From: Verrucomicrobiota bacterium | GTDB lineage: Bacteria; Verrucomicrobiota; Verrucomicrobiia; Verrucomicrobiales; DEV007 | Assembly (NCBI GenBank): GCA_002862135.1 | Contig: PKCI01000041.1 | Location: 1 to 53,198 of the forward strand | Length of the DNA: 53,198 bases | Direction: 5' to 3' | In this document: one piece after another, positions 45,436 to 53,198 of the stretch | Numbering within the stretch: position 1 is the stretch's first letter | Layout: each line of letters starts with the position of its first letter | Made by a program: the position numbers and the translations under genes | Notes under the pieces: model-generated | Databases searched by the model: none | What the model saw: only the letters and a program-made list of their open reading frames with translations | What the model was told of the DNA's origin: nothing

Positions 45436-46644
45436 ATGAACGCTCTGCGCCGACAGTTCTTTCTCAGCTACGCCGTCATTGGCAGTGTGATGCCGTTGAT
45501 GACGGTGTTCCTGCGGGAGCAGGGGGGATTCAACTTTCTTCAGATCGGCCTGGCAATGTCACTGATGAACATCCCCATGCTGTGTTCACCGGCGTTGATC
45601 ACGCTGTTGGCCGACCGGAATATCGATTCCCGTCGCATTCTTGCAGTGGCTTACACCTGCAGTGCGATGGTGCTCTCGGTGATGTATTTCTCGCATGACA
45701 TAACCCTGACACTGACGCTGTTTGTTTTTCATGGTCTGTCCTTTGTTGCGATGTTGCCGCTGCAGGATGGTTATTATTTTTCGCTGGCGGAACAGAAACG
45801 GCAGGCGGGAGAGTCGGTGATCGGATATCCGCTGGTCCGAGTGTGGGGCACGATCGGATTTATTCTCCCGAGCCTGATCCTCTTTTATCCTCTTTCGGTG
45901 GGCGCGCCGGCGAATGCGATCCTGCCGTGTGCGGTCAGCTTTTGCTTCTTGAGCCTTTTGAACAGCTTGAGCCTTCCGTCAGTGGCGAAGCCGAAGCAGA
46001 CGAGTAACCGTCTGCCGACGAAGGAAGCACTGCGAGCCATTTTTGCTCCTAACGCGCGGTGGCTTTCAATTGGGTTATTCTTCGGCTTCATGGCGGTTTC
46101 AGCGTTTTATGCTTTTATCGGGAATTTCTTCGACGAAGAGGTCGGGATTCCGAAGAAGTATATCGGATTAATCATCAATATCGGGGTGCTGATCGAGGTG
46201 GGCTTCACGCTCTTGATGCCGTGGATGCAGCGAAAGATTCATCTCAGGGGCATTATGGTTCTCGGGCTTTTCTGCATGGTGCTGCGAATGGTCCTGCTGG
46301 CTTTCTTCCCAACTCCGGCGATGGCAGTGGTGGTCCAGCTCTGTCACGGACTAGAGGTGCTGGCCTTGTTTGTCGGGCCGGTCATGTTTCTCGATCGTTT
46401 GGCCACCGATGAGTTCCGCAATTCCATCCAGGGGGTTTTCACTATGGCGATTGGTGGCGTCGCTCGGGTGGTCGGCGGTGTCGCTGCGGGGATGGTTGTC
46501 ATGAACTTCGGACTTCGGGGAGGATTGATCTATGGGGCCATCCTTTCCGTCATTTCGTTCCTCATCATCACCTTCCTCTTTCACCGGATTCCGCCTCGCA
46601 GTGATATACACGAAAATGCGGTTTCCTCTTCGGAGTCATCGTGA
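45436..46644 (+). CDS. MFS transporter
   Basis: A 402-residue, twelve-helix major facilitator. From ATG 45436 (MNALRRQFFLSYAVIG), preceded nine bases earlier by GAAGGG, a good ribosome binding site. The in-frame GTG at 45409 falls just behind the terminator T-run and is not favoured. The sequence resembles the LacY/HcaT/nucleoside-symporter-like MFS branch, with LADRNIDSRRIL as the loop 2-3 motif. The substrate is unknown. It is followed by the DUF4190 gene. Confidence 0.88.
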   Translation: MNALRRQFFLSYAVIGSVMPLMTVFLREQGGFNFLQIGLAMSLMNIPMLCSPALITLLADRNIDSRRILAVAYTCSAMVLSVMYFSHDITLTLTLFVFHGLSFVAMLPLQDGYYFSLAEQKRQAGESVIGYPLVRVWGTIGFILPSLILFYPLSVGAPANAILPCAVSFCFLSLLNSLSLPSVAKPKQTSNRLPTKEALRAIFAPNARWLSIGLFFGFMAVSAFYAFIGNFFDEEVGIPKKYIGLIINIGVLIEVGFTLLMPWMQRKIHLRGIMVLGLFCMVLRMVLLAFFPTPAMAVVVQLCHGLEVLALFVGPVMFLDRLATDEFRNSIQGVFTMAIGGVARVVGGVAAGMVVMNFGLRGGLIYGAILSVISFLIITFLFHRIPPRSDIHENAVSSSESS

Positions 46645-46681
46645 TAAATCATTGTCGTCTTCTCCCGAAAGTTTCTCCCTA

Positions 46682-47317
46682 ATGGCTTCTTCCGATTCAG
46701 ATTCCGTGAAGCATTGGTCCAAAGCTGCGATTGCCAGTCTCATAATGGCTATTGCCGGATTCTTCTCTGTGGGAATCGTTGTTGGCTTGTTGCTAGCGGC
46801 GATTGCGGTGGTGTGTGGACACGTGGCGCGTCACAGCGCAAAAGAGCAGAATCTATACGGCGGCACGGTGGCCGTGACAGGAATCGTAATTGGTTACCTG
46901 GCAATACTCTCCTTCCCTCTCTGGATGCTGATTGGGTTTGGGGCTCTGCCTGCTCTTTCAATCTACGAAGAAGGGAAGAACGAAAGTAACCGTGAAGTCA
47001 GTAAAACGCGAGTTGAGAGCCTGTTCGCGGCGTGCGAAGACTTTGCCCGTGAGAACAGTGATCGCTATCCGGTGGAGTGGGAGCAGTTAACTAACCGCTA
47101 CATACCCGGCCATGAATTACGAGTGCTGCTCCACAGCCCCTACAAGGGGGGAGTCGCACGGGCCTTTGAAATTGTTCCCCACGATCGCCCGGTGCTTCCG
47201 GCGAGCACTGATTCGGTCATTGTGATCCAGGAGATCGCTCCGAAAACGGAACCACAAATTGCTGTGGTTTATGCCAACGGCACGGTAAAGTCGATACGTA
47301 ATCCCGATCACGAATGA
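46682..47317 (+). CDS. DUF4190 membrane protein with a soluble C-terminal part
   Basis: A 211-residue protein; ATG 46682 (MASSDSDSVKHWSK) is chosen over the open upstream frame from 46532, which would lie inside the MFS gene. Two membrane helices of DUF4190 type (GFFSVGIVVGLLLAAIAVV ... VTGIVIGYLAILSFPLWMLI) with the conserved GHVARHSAKEQ between them. The remaining 100 residues form a soluble part with RVESLFAACEDFARE. Function unknown. Its TGA overlaps the ATG of the next gene (ATGA), implying coupling. Confidence 0.8.
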   Translation: MASSDSDSVKHWSKAAIASLIMAIAGFFSVGIVVGLLLAAIAVVCGHVARHSAKEQNLYGGTVAVTGIVIGYLAILSFPLWMLIGFGALPALSIYEEGKNESNREVSKTRVESLFAACEDFARENSDRYPVEWEQLTNRYIPGHELRVLLHSPYKGGVARAFEIVPHDRPVLPASTDSVIVIQEIAPKTEPQIAVVYANGTVKSIRNPDHE

Positions 47318-47832
47318 AGATTTCCCTATGTTTCTCCGGCTTGCTGGCCGCCTTTGCTGTCACCTGCGCGCATGCTGATAGCAGCGTGATTTATATTGCC
47401 GCGACGGAGACAGAGGAACTCAAAGCGAAGGATGGACAAAGAGTAACAGTTTACGGTGAAACCTCCGGCGCAGGCAAATCGTCTTCGGGGACGAATTTTG
47501 TGAATTTCAAGGAAGGCGAATTCTATCTCGTAACTTTCAAGACTGACTTGAACCTGTTTCCCAACGGCGAACCAGCTGACCTTTATGATGGCAAGCGCAT
47601 CGCCGTCACGGGAGTGATGTCGATTTACCGGGGTAAGCCGCAGTTTAAACTGACTTCACCTGAACAGGTCAGGGTCCTCGAAGCGGACGAAGAATTTCCG
47701 CCGAAACAGGAGGAGATGGAAGAGGCCCCCGAGCCTGAGGCTAAACCCGAGGCAACTCCGGAGACTGAGCCAAAGCCCGAAGAAGAGGCCAAGCGGAAGC
47801 CGCCGGTCGACCCGTCGGAATACTTCAAGTAA
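47314..47832 (+). CDS. exported OB-fold-like protein with a Pro/Glu-rich tail
   Basis: A 172-residue exported protein. Signal peptide at 1-22 (MKISLCFSGLLAAFAVTCAHA). The centre (about 33-125) looks like an OB fold: DGQRVTVYGETSG, NFVNFKEGEFYLVTF, DLYDGKRIAVTGVMSIYRGK, as in YhcR/BOF-like OB proteins that bind nucleic acids or small ligands. The tail is repetitive Glu-Pro-Lys (PEPEAKPEATPETEPKPEEE). Its ATG overlaps the DUF4190 stop. The fold assignment is by pattern only. Confidence 0.65.
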   Translation: MKISLCFSGLLAAFAVTCAHADSSVIYIAATETEELKAKDGQRVTVYGETSGAGKSSSGTNFVNFKEGEFYLVTFKTDLNLFPNGEPADLYDGKRIAVTGVMSIYRGKPQFKLTSPEQVRVLEADEEFPPKQEEMEEAPEPEAKPEATPETEPKPEEEAKRKPPVDPSEYFK

Positions 47833-47849
47833 GCCGCGTCGCTGCGATC

Positions 47850-48815
47850 TTACATTCCAACGGCTGAGCGAACGCGGTCGATCACTCCCTGAGCTTTTTC
47901 GCTGGCGCGTTTGGCGCCTTCTTCGAGAACGCCGTCGACATAAGCCGTGTCGTTGATGAGTTGCTCGCGACGTTCTCGCATCGGGGCAAAATGGTCGCGG
48001 ATCGCTTCGAAAAGCGCCTGCTTGTAGTGACCGTAGCCCTCACCGCCCGCCCGGAAGGAATCCTCCATCGCCGTCACCTCGTCTTCGGATGTAAAGAGGC
48101 TGTAGAGCTGAACGATATAGCTGTCGGTGGGATCCTTGGGATCTTCGACCGGGGTGGAATCGGTCACTATCTTCATGATCTTTTTACGCAGCTTCTTCTC
48201 GGTTTCTTCGAAGATGTCGATCGTGTTGTCGTAGCTCTTACTCATCTTCTGTCCGTCGAGGCCGGGCACGGTGGCGGTGGCTTCGCGGATCTGGGGAGAC
48301 GGAACGACGAGCAGGTCTTCGCCGTAGCGATCGTTGAACTTCTGAGCGACATCACGTGTGAGCTCAAGATGCTGCTTCTGGTCTTTGCCGACCGGCACCA
48401 CGTTGGAATCAAAAATGAGGATGTCTGCTGCCTGCAGCAGTGGATAGGCGAAAAGTCCGTGAGAGGGGGAGATGCCCTGCGCGATCTTGTCCTTGTAGGA
48501 GACGCAGCGCTCCAGCATGCCCATCGGTGTGACACAGCTTAGGATCCAGGAGAGCTCGGTGACTTCCGGGACGTCTGACTGTCTCCAGAAGGTCGCCCTG
48601 GCCGGGTCTAGACCACAGGCGAGAAAGTCGATCGCGAGTTCGCGAACGTTGGCGCGCAGAACAGTCGGGTCGTGAGTCGAAGTGAGCGCATGGTAGTCAG
48701 CAATGAAGTAAAACGCCTCACCTTCTTCCTGGAGGGCGATGGCGGGTTTCATCATGCCAAAGTAGTTCCCGATGTGAGGACGACCACTGGGCTGTATCCC
48801 GGAAAGAATTCGCAT
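47850..48815 (-). CDS. trpS: tryptophanyl-tRNA synthetase
   Basis: A 321-residue class I enzyme that charges tRNA-Trp. The HIGH-type motif is GIQPSGRPHIGNYFGM at residues 6-21 and the KMSKS motif is GQKMSKSYDNT. The start is ATG 48815; an open frame extends to 48911 but lacks family similarity. It is divergent from recA, and their shared upstream region carries the LexA-like elements. Length is normal. Confidence 0.95.
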   Translation of the reverse strand: MRILSGIQPSGRPHIGNYFGMMKPAIALQEEGEAFYFIADYHALTSTHDPTVLRANVRELAIDFLACGLDPARATFWRQSDVPEVTELSWILSCVTPMGMLERCVSYKDKIAQGISPSHGLFAYPLLQAADILIFDSNVVPVGKDQKQHLELTRDVAQKFNDRYGEDLLVVPSPQIREATATVPGLDGQKMSKSYDNTIDIFEETEKKLRKKIMKIVTDSTPVEDPKDPTDSYIVQLYSLFTSEDEVTAMEDSFRAGGEGYGHYKQALFEAIRDHFAPMRERREQLINDTAYVDGVLEEGAKRASEKAQGVIDRVRSAVGM

Positions 48816-48904
48816 AGCAACTGGTGGATACCTTTCCCTCGCGGAACAGGCTGGGCAATGATTCAACAACCTTTCGATGAAATCAAATACCGACGATAAA
48901 TAGG

Positions 48905-48949
48905 TGTTCAAAAAACACTGTTCACTTTTTTACTGGACTCTTGAACAGT
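48905..48949 (+). promoter_or_regulatory. putative LexA operator region of recA
   Basis: TGGAC-TCTT-GAACA at 48934-48947 matches eight of ten fixed bases of the Verrucomicrobia LexA consensus TGTTC-N4-GAACA. Two further TGTTC half-sites lie upstream at 48905-48909 and 48919-48923, and ACTGTTCA (48917) with TGAACAGT (48942) is a perfect inverted repeat with wider spacing. A TATAT follows at 48949. The placement, 37 bases before the recA ATG, suits repression of recA by LexA. Confidence 0.6.
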
Positions 48950-48983
48950 ATATCGTATTCTATCCGAAATCCTTTGGCATATT

Positions 48984-50225
48984 ATGGTTGAACTGCTATC
49001 TCCTAACGACAAAGAAGCCGGCTCCTCGTCTGCTCCTTCCACCCCGACTAGCGAAAGTAAAGTTAACGAAAACACCGAAGCAGCGAAAGCTAGCAAGACT
49101 TCGAACTCTTCGAACTCTTCGAAGCCTTCACGAAAAGCGAGTCCGAAATCCTCATCCAATCCCTCAACTAAATCCGTTCTCAAGAAATCTGAAATGGCTG
49201 CCTCAAAGACTGACAAAGAAGCGAACCGTATTGCCGAAGCCCGATCCAAGAATCTCGATCTCGCCATTTCCCAGATCCAGAAAGACTTCGGTGAAGCTGC
49301 CATCATGCGGCTTGGTTCTGAAAATCACATGGATGTGGAGGTGATCCCCACCGGCAACCTCATCATTGACCGCGCTCTTGGTGCTGGCGGATTCCCCCGT
49401 GGCCGAATCGTGGAAGTTTACGGCCCTGAATCTTCCGGTAAAACAACTCTCACTTTAACCAGCGTTGCCCAAGCACAGAAAGCCGGAGGCCTTGCGGCTT
49501 TTGTCGATGTGGAACATGCTCTCGACCCGCAGTATGCCCGCCGTCTTGGCGTGGACCTCGACAACCTGCTTCTTTCCCAGCCGAGCTCCGGTGAGGAAGC
49601 GCTCCGTATTGTGGAGACGCTGGTCCGTTCGAATGCGCTCGACGTCATCGTGCTAGACTCTGTCGCCGCTCTGGTGACCAAGCAGGAACTTGATGGTGAA
49701 ATCGGAGATGCGACCGTAGGTGCTCAGGCCCGCCTCATGAGTGCTGCTCTGCGGAAGCTGACTTCGATTATTTCCAAGGCTCGCACCGTGGTAATCTTCA
49801 CCAACCAGATTCGTGAGAAGGTCGGTATCATGTTTGGCAACCCCGAAACTCAGCCCGGTGGTCGTGCGCTAAAGTTTTACAGCTCGGTTCGCTGTGACAT
49901 TCGCCGCACCGGCGCGATCAAGAATTCCGACGGTTCTGTCGCTGGTAACCGTACCAAGTTGAAGGTGGTTAAAAACAAGGTTGCGCCTCCCTATGGTGAA
50001 GCCGAGTTCGATATCATGTTCAATGAGGGGATCTCAGCGGTCGGCTCGCTACTCGATCTCGCAATTGAAAACGACATCCTCCAGAAACGTGGTTCCTGGA
50101 TCAGCTACAAGGGATCCCAGCTCGCGCAGGGTCGTGATGCTGCGAAAGAGGCGTTGAAGTCAGATGAAGCGCTCTACGGCGAGATCGAGGCCGAAGTGAA
50201 GGCCGCGATGGATGCGGCTGAGTAG
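48984..50225 (+). CDS. recA: recombinase RecA with a long Ser/Lys-rich N-terminal extension
   Basis: A 413-residue RecA that forms filaments on single-stranded DNA for homologous recombination and triggers LexA cleavage. The conserved core begins at about residue 85 ([20 protein letters not shown]). Walker A is [10 protein letters not shown], and Walker B near [27 protein letters not shown] is the DNA-binding loop region. The first 75-80 residues are Ser, Lys, Asn and Thr-rich with no fold. An in-frame ATG at 49194 could give an ordinary-length protein. Long open frame and placement close to the LexA box favour 48984. An intrinsic terminator follows at 50351. Confidence 0.96.
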   Translation: MVELLSPNDKEAGSSSAPSTPTSESKVNENTEAAKASKTSNSSNSSKPSRKASPKSSSNPSTKSVLKKSEMAASKTDKEANRIAEARSKNLDLAISQIQKDFGEAAIMRLGSENHMDVEVIPTGNLIIDRALGAGGFPRGRIVEVYGPESSGKTTLTLTSVAQAQKAGGLAAFVDVEHALDPQYARRLGVDLDNLLLSQPSSGEEALRIVETLVRSNALDVIVLDSVAALVTKQELDGEIGDATVGAQARLMSAALRKLTSIISKARTVVIFTNQIREKVGIMFGNPETQPGGRALKFYSSVRCDIRRTGAIKNSDGSVAGNRTKLKVVKNKVAPPYGEAEFDIMFNEGISAVGSLLDLAIENDILQKRGSWISYKGSQLAQGRDAAKEALKSDEALYGEIEAEVKAAMDAAE

Positions 50226-50258
50226 GGTAGGTTAAGTAGGCTAAGTAGGCTAGGTAAG
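50223..50258. repeat. degenerate AGTAGGCTA-type short tandem repeat
   Basis: Immediately after the recA stop the unit TAAGTAGGC occurs twice in a row (50233-50250), flanked by imperfect relatives (GGGTAGGT, TAGGTAAG). The recA stop codon TAG is itself the end of the first relative. No function is evident. Confidence 0.6.
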
Positions 50259-50619
50259 TTGTGGCGGCAGCCAAAAACCTATTACTCCTTCTCGTAATCA
50301 TAATCTTACTCCCTTTCGGTCGACCTGAATGTCGCTCGGCACCGAACCAGAAAACGCCACAATCACCTGTGGCGTTTTTTAGTTTTGAAAAATCATTTCT
50401 CCTGATTTCTGGAGAGTAGGAAATAGCCTAACCTCAATGACATCGGGGACAATAGGGCAGTCGTCGTTTTGTGCGAAGAGAAGGGTGCAGAGGAGAAATA
50501 AAACCGCAATTGTCGATATTCGCTGACCAATAGCATGATTTGTGATCATCCATTAGAGAGTATTACGCTGACTTGTGTGCGTGACTCATGCAGTGGGGGC
50601 GCGGCACACCACGATATAC
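50226..50619. other. 394-bp region after recA
   Basis: Holds the short repeat (50223-50258) and the recA terminator. Downstream of the terminator about 240 bases appear non-coding and more AT-rich. No tRNA or open frame of note was found; the next gene is on the opposite strand. Confidence 0.5.
50351..50380 (+). terminator. intrinsic terminator of recA
   Basis: AAAACGCCAC pairs with GTGGCGTTTT around an AATCACCT-type loop and ends in six T. It is about 125 bases after the recA stop and could also work weakly on the other strand. Confidence 0.82.
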
Positions 50620-51432
50620 TTATTTGGGGCGATTTGCCGACACTATGTAAACCCCTGCCTGTCCAAAATAGGAACCGCTTTCTATTGCTTTTCGGGCCTT
50701 GCTGATGCATGCCTTGGCCCAATGCAGGTCATCATCTGGGATGAGTTCCAGCTTGAAGCTGGTTGTGATATTCAGAAAGTCATTCCCGTCCATCATTTCA
50801 GTGTTGATGGTCACGATTTGGTTCATGGTATCAGTGAAGTGATTCTCCCACAGTAACCCCGACAGTTTGCGCCCGATTTTTCGATCGCCGCCACGTTGCG
50901 CCTGGGAGGAAATGGCGGTCTCGATGAACCTTTCCATATCAGCGATTGTAGGCATAAAACTAAACAGGCTGTCATCGGTTTCCAGAATTGCCAGCCGACC
51001 GCCAGGCTTCAGCTTGCGATAAATAGTCTGTAGAGCCTTGGCTGGTTCTGCAAGGTGCTGGAGCAGAAAGCGGCAGTAGGCGAAATCAATACTTGCATCT
51101 TCCAAGCAGTCCAGTTGATACACATCACCTGCGCGAAATTCTGGTGGGTGCTCAGTGCCAGATGCCAGTTTGCGGGCCAGTGCGAGGAGTGACTCGTTGA
51201 GTTCAACGCCGATGACTTTGCCTGCGGGACAGAGTTCACGTTTAATTAGTCCGGATATAAACCCCGGTCCAGATGCTAGGTCAGCCACGATCATCCCGTC
51301 CCTTAGGCCGTGGGCGGCGAGGTAGCTTTCTTCGATGGCCCAAGCAACCTGTGCCTGTCGTTTTAACCTTTCCAGTTCATCGGTATTATTTGAAAACTCG
51401 CCGTAGTTGTAGGTCCCTAGGTTGTTACCCAT
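50620..51432 (-). CDS. class I SAM-dependent methyltransferase
   Basis: A 270-residue methyltransferase of the UbiE/MenG-like group. SAM motif I is VADLASGPGFISGLI at about 49-63; the acidic residue of motif II is in VIGVELNESLL; motif IV is ASIDFAYCRFLLQHLAEP; and LKPGGRLAILE is post-IV. The last 100 residues have no clear match. Its start overlaps the end of the GNAT-cNMP gene by eight bases, so the two are translationally coupled. It may methylate a product of that enzyme. Confidence 0.88.
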   Translation of the reverse strand: MGNNLGTYNYGEFSNNTDELERLKRQAQVAWAIEESYLAAHGLRDGMIVADLASGPGFISGLIKRELCPAGKVIGVELNESLLALARKLASGTEHPPEFRAGDVYQLDCLEDASIDFAYCRFLLQHLAEPAKALQTIYRKLKPGGRLAILETDDSLFSFMPTIADMERFIETAISSQAQRGGDRKIGRKLSGLLWENHFTDTMNQIVTINTEMMDGNDFLNITTSFKLELIPDDDLHWAKACISKARKAIESGSYFGQAGVYIVSANRPK

Positions 51433-52573
51433 TTGCTTTATTTTGTTTGAGATTGTCGTATGTCCCGATCATGCGTCCGGCCAGGATGCACCCAATATTT
51501 AGCAACACGGTGGCCATTAACTTTGGTTTTGTTTTAATGAGCCGCATTGCCGTTTGCCTTGAGAGTACTAAGATTAGGCCATCTTCGAGTGCAATTACAT
51601 CTGCCGTCCTGCCTGTGGCGGTGAGTAATCCGATTTCTCCAAATATTTGTCCACGCCCCAGAATAATGGCATCAGTATCTACCCTGTCCTGTCTGACTGA
51701 GACGCTACCCTGTTCAATGATAAACATTTCCTCTCGGTGATCTTCTTTTTGGATAATGTGATCGCCGGATTCAAATTTCAGCGGGTATGTATTTATTCTT
51801 AACTCTTCGACTTCATCCTTGGTAAGTCCGGCAAAGATAGTTTCTCCAGTGCACTCAAGTGCAAGTTGGGAAGTTTGTTCCAGCACATGAATGTGATCCA
51901 GTGACTGCAGGTCATATGTTTGCAGGGCATCAGTAAAGTTTTCGAGAAACCATGTAACCTCTTGGCAGATTTTACCGGAAAGCGATTCTTTTAATGTCTT
52001 GAGGAAAGGTGAGCCACATTTTTCCAGATGCTGTTGATCCCGAAGAACCTGCACCATGGGGATATCATAGCCAAAGGACTCATAAAGGATGTTCGACTTG
52101 TAGCGGCGGTATCCCAGTTGGGAATACAGTTGTGCCATGTGTGGCGGTGCGGCACAGAAGTCGAAAGTAACTCCGTCAGACATGGCTGTCTGAAAGGCCT
52201 TCGAGAATAGTCGCCAAAGTAGTGTTGAGCCTCTTAACTCAGGTGAAATCATCAATCTTGAGGTGAAGCATATTCGGCCCAAGCTACTTTCCAAGAAAGG
52301 CTTGAAGCAGAACATTTCTTGGTATTCGGCGAACCTTTCGGGCAAAGAGGTAAGCTTATCAGCATAGGTCAGGCGCAGTGAACCTAGGATGCAGTTACTT
52401 TTCTTTATGACAAGATTCTTTGAGATCGCATCCAGTTCATCGGTAATTCTGCCAAATTCATGATCTGCACCTACGACCTTTTTTTGCATGCTACGTACAT
52501 AGATATCGTAACGGAAACGAGTTAATTCCTCGAGATCGATATGATTTGATACGATTTCTACTTTAGTGGACAA
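51425..52573 (-). CDS. acyl-synthase-like GNAT domain fused to a cyclic-nucleotide-binding domain
   Basis: A 382-residue protein. Residues 5-185 resemble the GNAT fold of N-acyl amino acid synthases (FeeM) and acyl-homoserine-lactone synthases: RFRYDIYVRSMQKKV, ITDELDAISKNLVI, and ILGSLRLTYADKL, followed by the acyl-CoA/ACP loop MISPELRGSTLLWRLFSKAF. About 190-240 is a helical linker. Residues 243-375 are a Crp-type cyclic nucleotide-binding domain with the phosphate cassette FGEIGLLTATGRTADVIA, Arg322 included, so it should bind cAMP or a relative. There is no DNA-binding HTH. It overlaps the methyltransferase. Activity gated by a cyclic nucleotide is inferred. Confidence 0.78.
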   Translation of the reverse strand: MSTKVEIVSNHIDLEELTRFRYDIYVRSMQKKVVGADHEFGRITDELDAISKNLVIKKSNCILGSLRLTYADKLTSLPERFAEYQEMFCFKPFLESSLGRICFTSRLMISPELRGSTLLWRLFSKAFQTAMSDGVTFDFCAAPPHMAQLYSQLGYRRYKSNILYESFGYDIPMVQVLRDQQHLEKCGSPFLKTLKESLSGKICQEVTWFLENFTDALQTYDLQSLDHIHVLEQTSQLALECTGETIFAGLTKDEVEELRINTYPLKFESGDHIIQKEDHREEMFIIEQGSVSVRQDRVDTDAIILGRGQIFGEIGLLTATGRTADVIALEDGLILVLSRQTAMRLIKTKPKLMATVLLNIGCILAGRMIGTYDNLKQNKANG

Positions 52574-52824
52574 AGCGATTCCCGAAGCGAGAAAGGGTGC
52601 AATTCAATATGAATGGAGCGAATGAATACTTCAAGAGTTAGCATATTTTAAGGTGGCGGCTAAACATCCAGTCCCTGACGTGTATTCAGAAGCGTCTCAG
52701 CACACGCTTTCCTAGCCTTCCCGGAAATGAAATATTGAGACAATCAGTGCGCAGCAATTCCTTATTTGACCTTGCTGCCGTGGATCAGGAGTAAAATTAA
52801 GACAGGGCAGCGGAGCTTACCTTC
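52574..52824. other. 251-bp intergenic region
   Basis: AT-rich DNA between the partial threonine synthase gene and the GNAT-cNMP gene, both on the minus strand. No gene or clear terminator is seen. It should hold the promoter of the GNAT-cNMP and methyltransferase operon. Confidence 0.4.
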
Positions 52825-53198
52825 CTACGCTGAATGCTCTGTCACAAAAGCTTTCACGGCTTCCGGGGTAGCATCGACCGGATACTTCACCTGCTTTTTC
52901 TTCTTCAAGGCCTCGAGTGACTCGTCCTCCGGCACTTCTCCGATTGCCCTCTTAATCACATCGGGAAACTTGGCGGCGTGAGCAGTCGCCATGACGACGT
53001 TGGTCTTGGACAGATCCAGATCCTGGAAGCCGCAAGCGGTGTGAGGATCTACCACGTAGTCATAGGTCTCTTTCACTGCATTGATGTTGCGAAGAACATC
53101 TTCATCGTTGCAGGCAACCGCCTCAAAATTACTCGCGTCGAAATTCGGGACAGTGAGAGTGCCGTTCGCCATGAACTCCGCCATCTGGGATAGCGTCT
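52825..53198 (-). CDS. thrC: threonine synthase, C-terminal part, cut by the right edge
   Basis: The last 124 codons of a protein matching the C-terminus of threonine synthase, a PLP enzyme converting homoserine phosphate to threonine. YDYVVDPHTACGFQDLDLSK and VVMATAHAAKFPDVIKRAIG are family signatures. The frame stays open to the right edge, and the N-terminal PLP part lies beyond the window. The Met at 53184 is internal. The C-terminal end is complete. Confidence 0.9.
   Translation of the reverse strand, partial: TLSQMAEFMANGTLTVPNFDASNFEAVACNDEDVLRNINAVKETYDYVVDPHTACGFQDLDLSKTNVVMATAHAAKFPDVIKRAIGEVPEDESLEALKKKKQVKYPVDATPEAVKAFVTEHSA

Overview
The window is most likely from a marine, aerobic member of the Verrucomicrobiota. 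The reasons are the PSD1/DUF1501 gene pair with CxxCH haem motifs, two secreted sulfatases with C-terminal HEAT-like tails, two DUF1080 domains, a proton-pumping rhodopsin with its retinal-forming enzyme, a bacterial TypA/EpsC-type gene complement, and a recA promoter carrying a near match to the published Verrucomicrobia LexA site (TGTTC-N4-GAACA). Planctomycetota share several of these families, so the phylum call is an inference. I saw no rRNA, tRNA, CRISPR array, transposase or phage gene.

Layout, left to right. 0.4-2.1 kb: a minus-strand operon of a green-type proton-pumping rhodopsin and a Brp/Blh carotene oxygenase. 2.5-3.6 kb: a sulfotransferase. 3.9-7.6 kb: a small lysine-rich exported protein, then a translationally coupled pair made of an exported, atypical protein-kinase-like protein and a membrane protein matching the Pycsar effector (DUF5706) family. 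7.7-10.8 kb: a DEAD-box helicase variant, a DoxX-like protein and a dNTP triphosphohydrolase. 11-16.4 kb: the large PSD1 protein and its DUF1501 partner. 16.5-19.4 kb: a TerB-like small protein and a soluble NtrB/NtrC-type two-component system.

19.4-31 kb: cutA, aspartate kinase, sulfatase, a MobA-FdhD fusion, a GYF/DUF4190 membrane protein, a PfkB kinase, thiE, a DUF1080-sulfatase fusion, a SprT-like protein and serine acetyltransferase. 31.3-35.6 kb: a frameshifted gene remnant, a TauE/SafE permease, upp and a two-subunit sodium/solute symporter. 35.7-43.5 kb: an acyl-ACP/CoA synthetase with a degenerate acyltransferase half, typA, tilS, rfbB, maf and an HTH-MBL fold fusion. 43.6-50.4 kb: a type IV pilin-like protein, a DUF1080 protein, an MFS transporter, a DUF4190/OB-fold pair, trpS and recA. 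50.6-52.6 kb: an overlapping pair of an acyl-synthase-like GNAT fused to a cyclic-nucleotide-binding domain and a methyltransferase. The right edge cuts a threonine synthase.

Most of the window is core metabolism interleaved with polysaccharide-sulfate degradation genes. The two sulfatases, two DUF1080 domains, PSD1/DUF1501 and the TauE-type exporter fit a life on sulfated algal or animal glycans, supplemented by light energy. The two least explained units are the kinase-like/Pycsar-effector-like pair (4.5-7.6 kb) and the cNMP-domain acyltransferase/methyltransferase pair (50.6-52.6 kb). Both lie in stretches that look more AT-rich by eye than the neighbouring housekeeping genes, and both look like small signalling systems without described counterparts.
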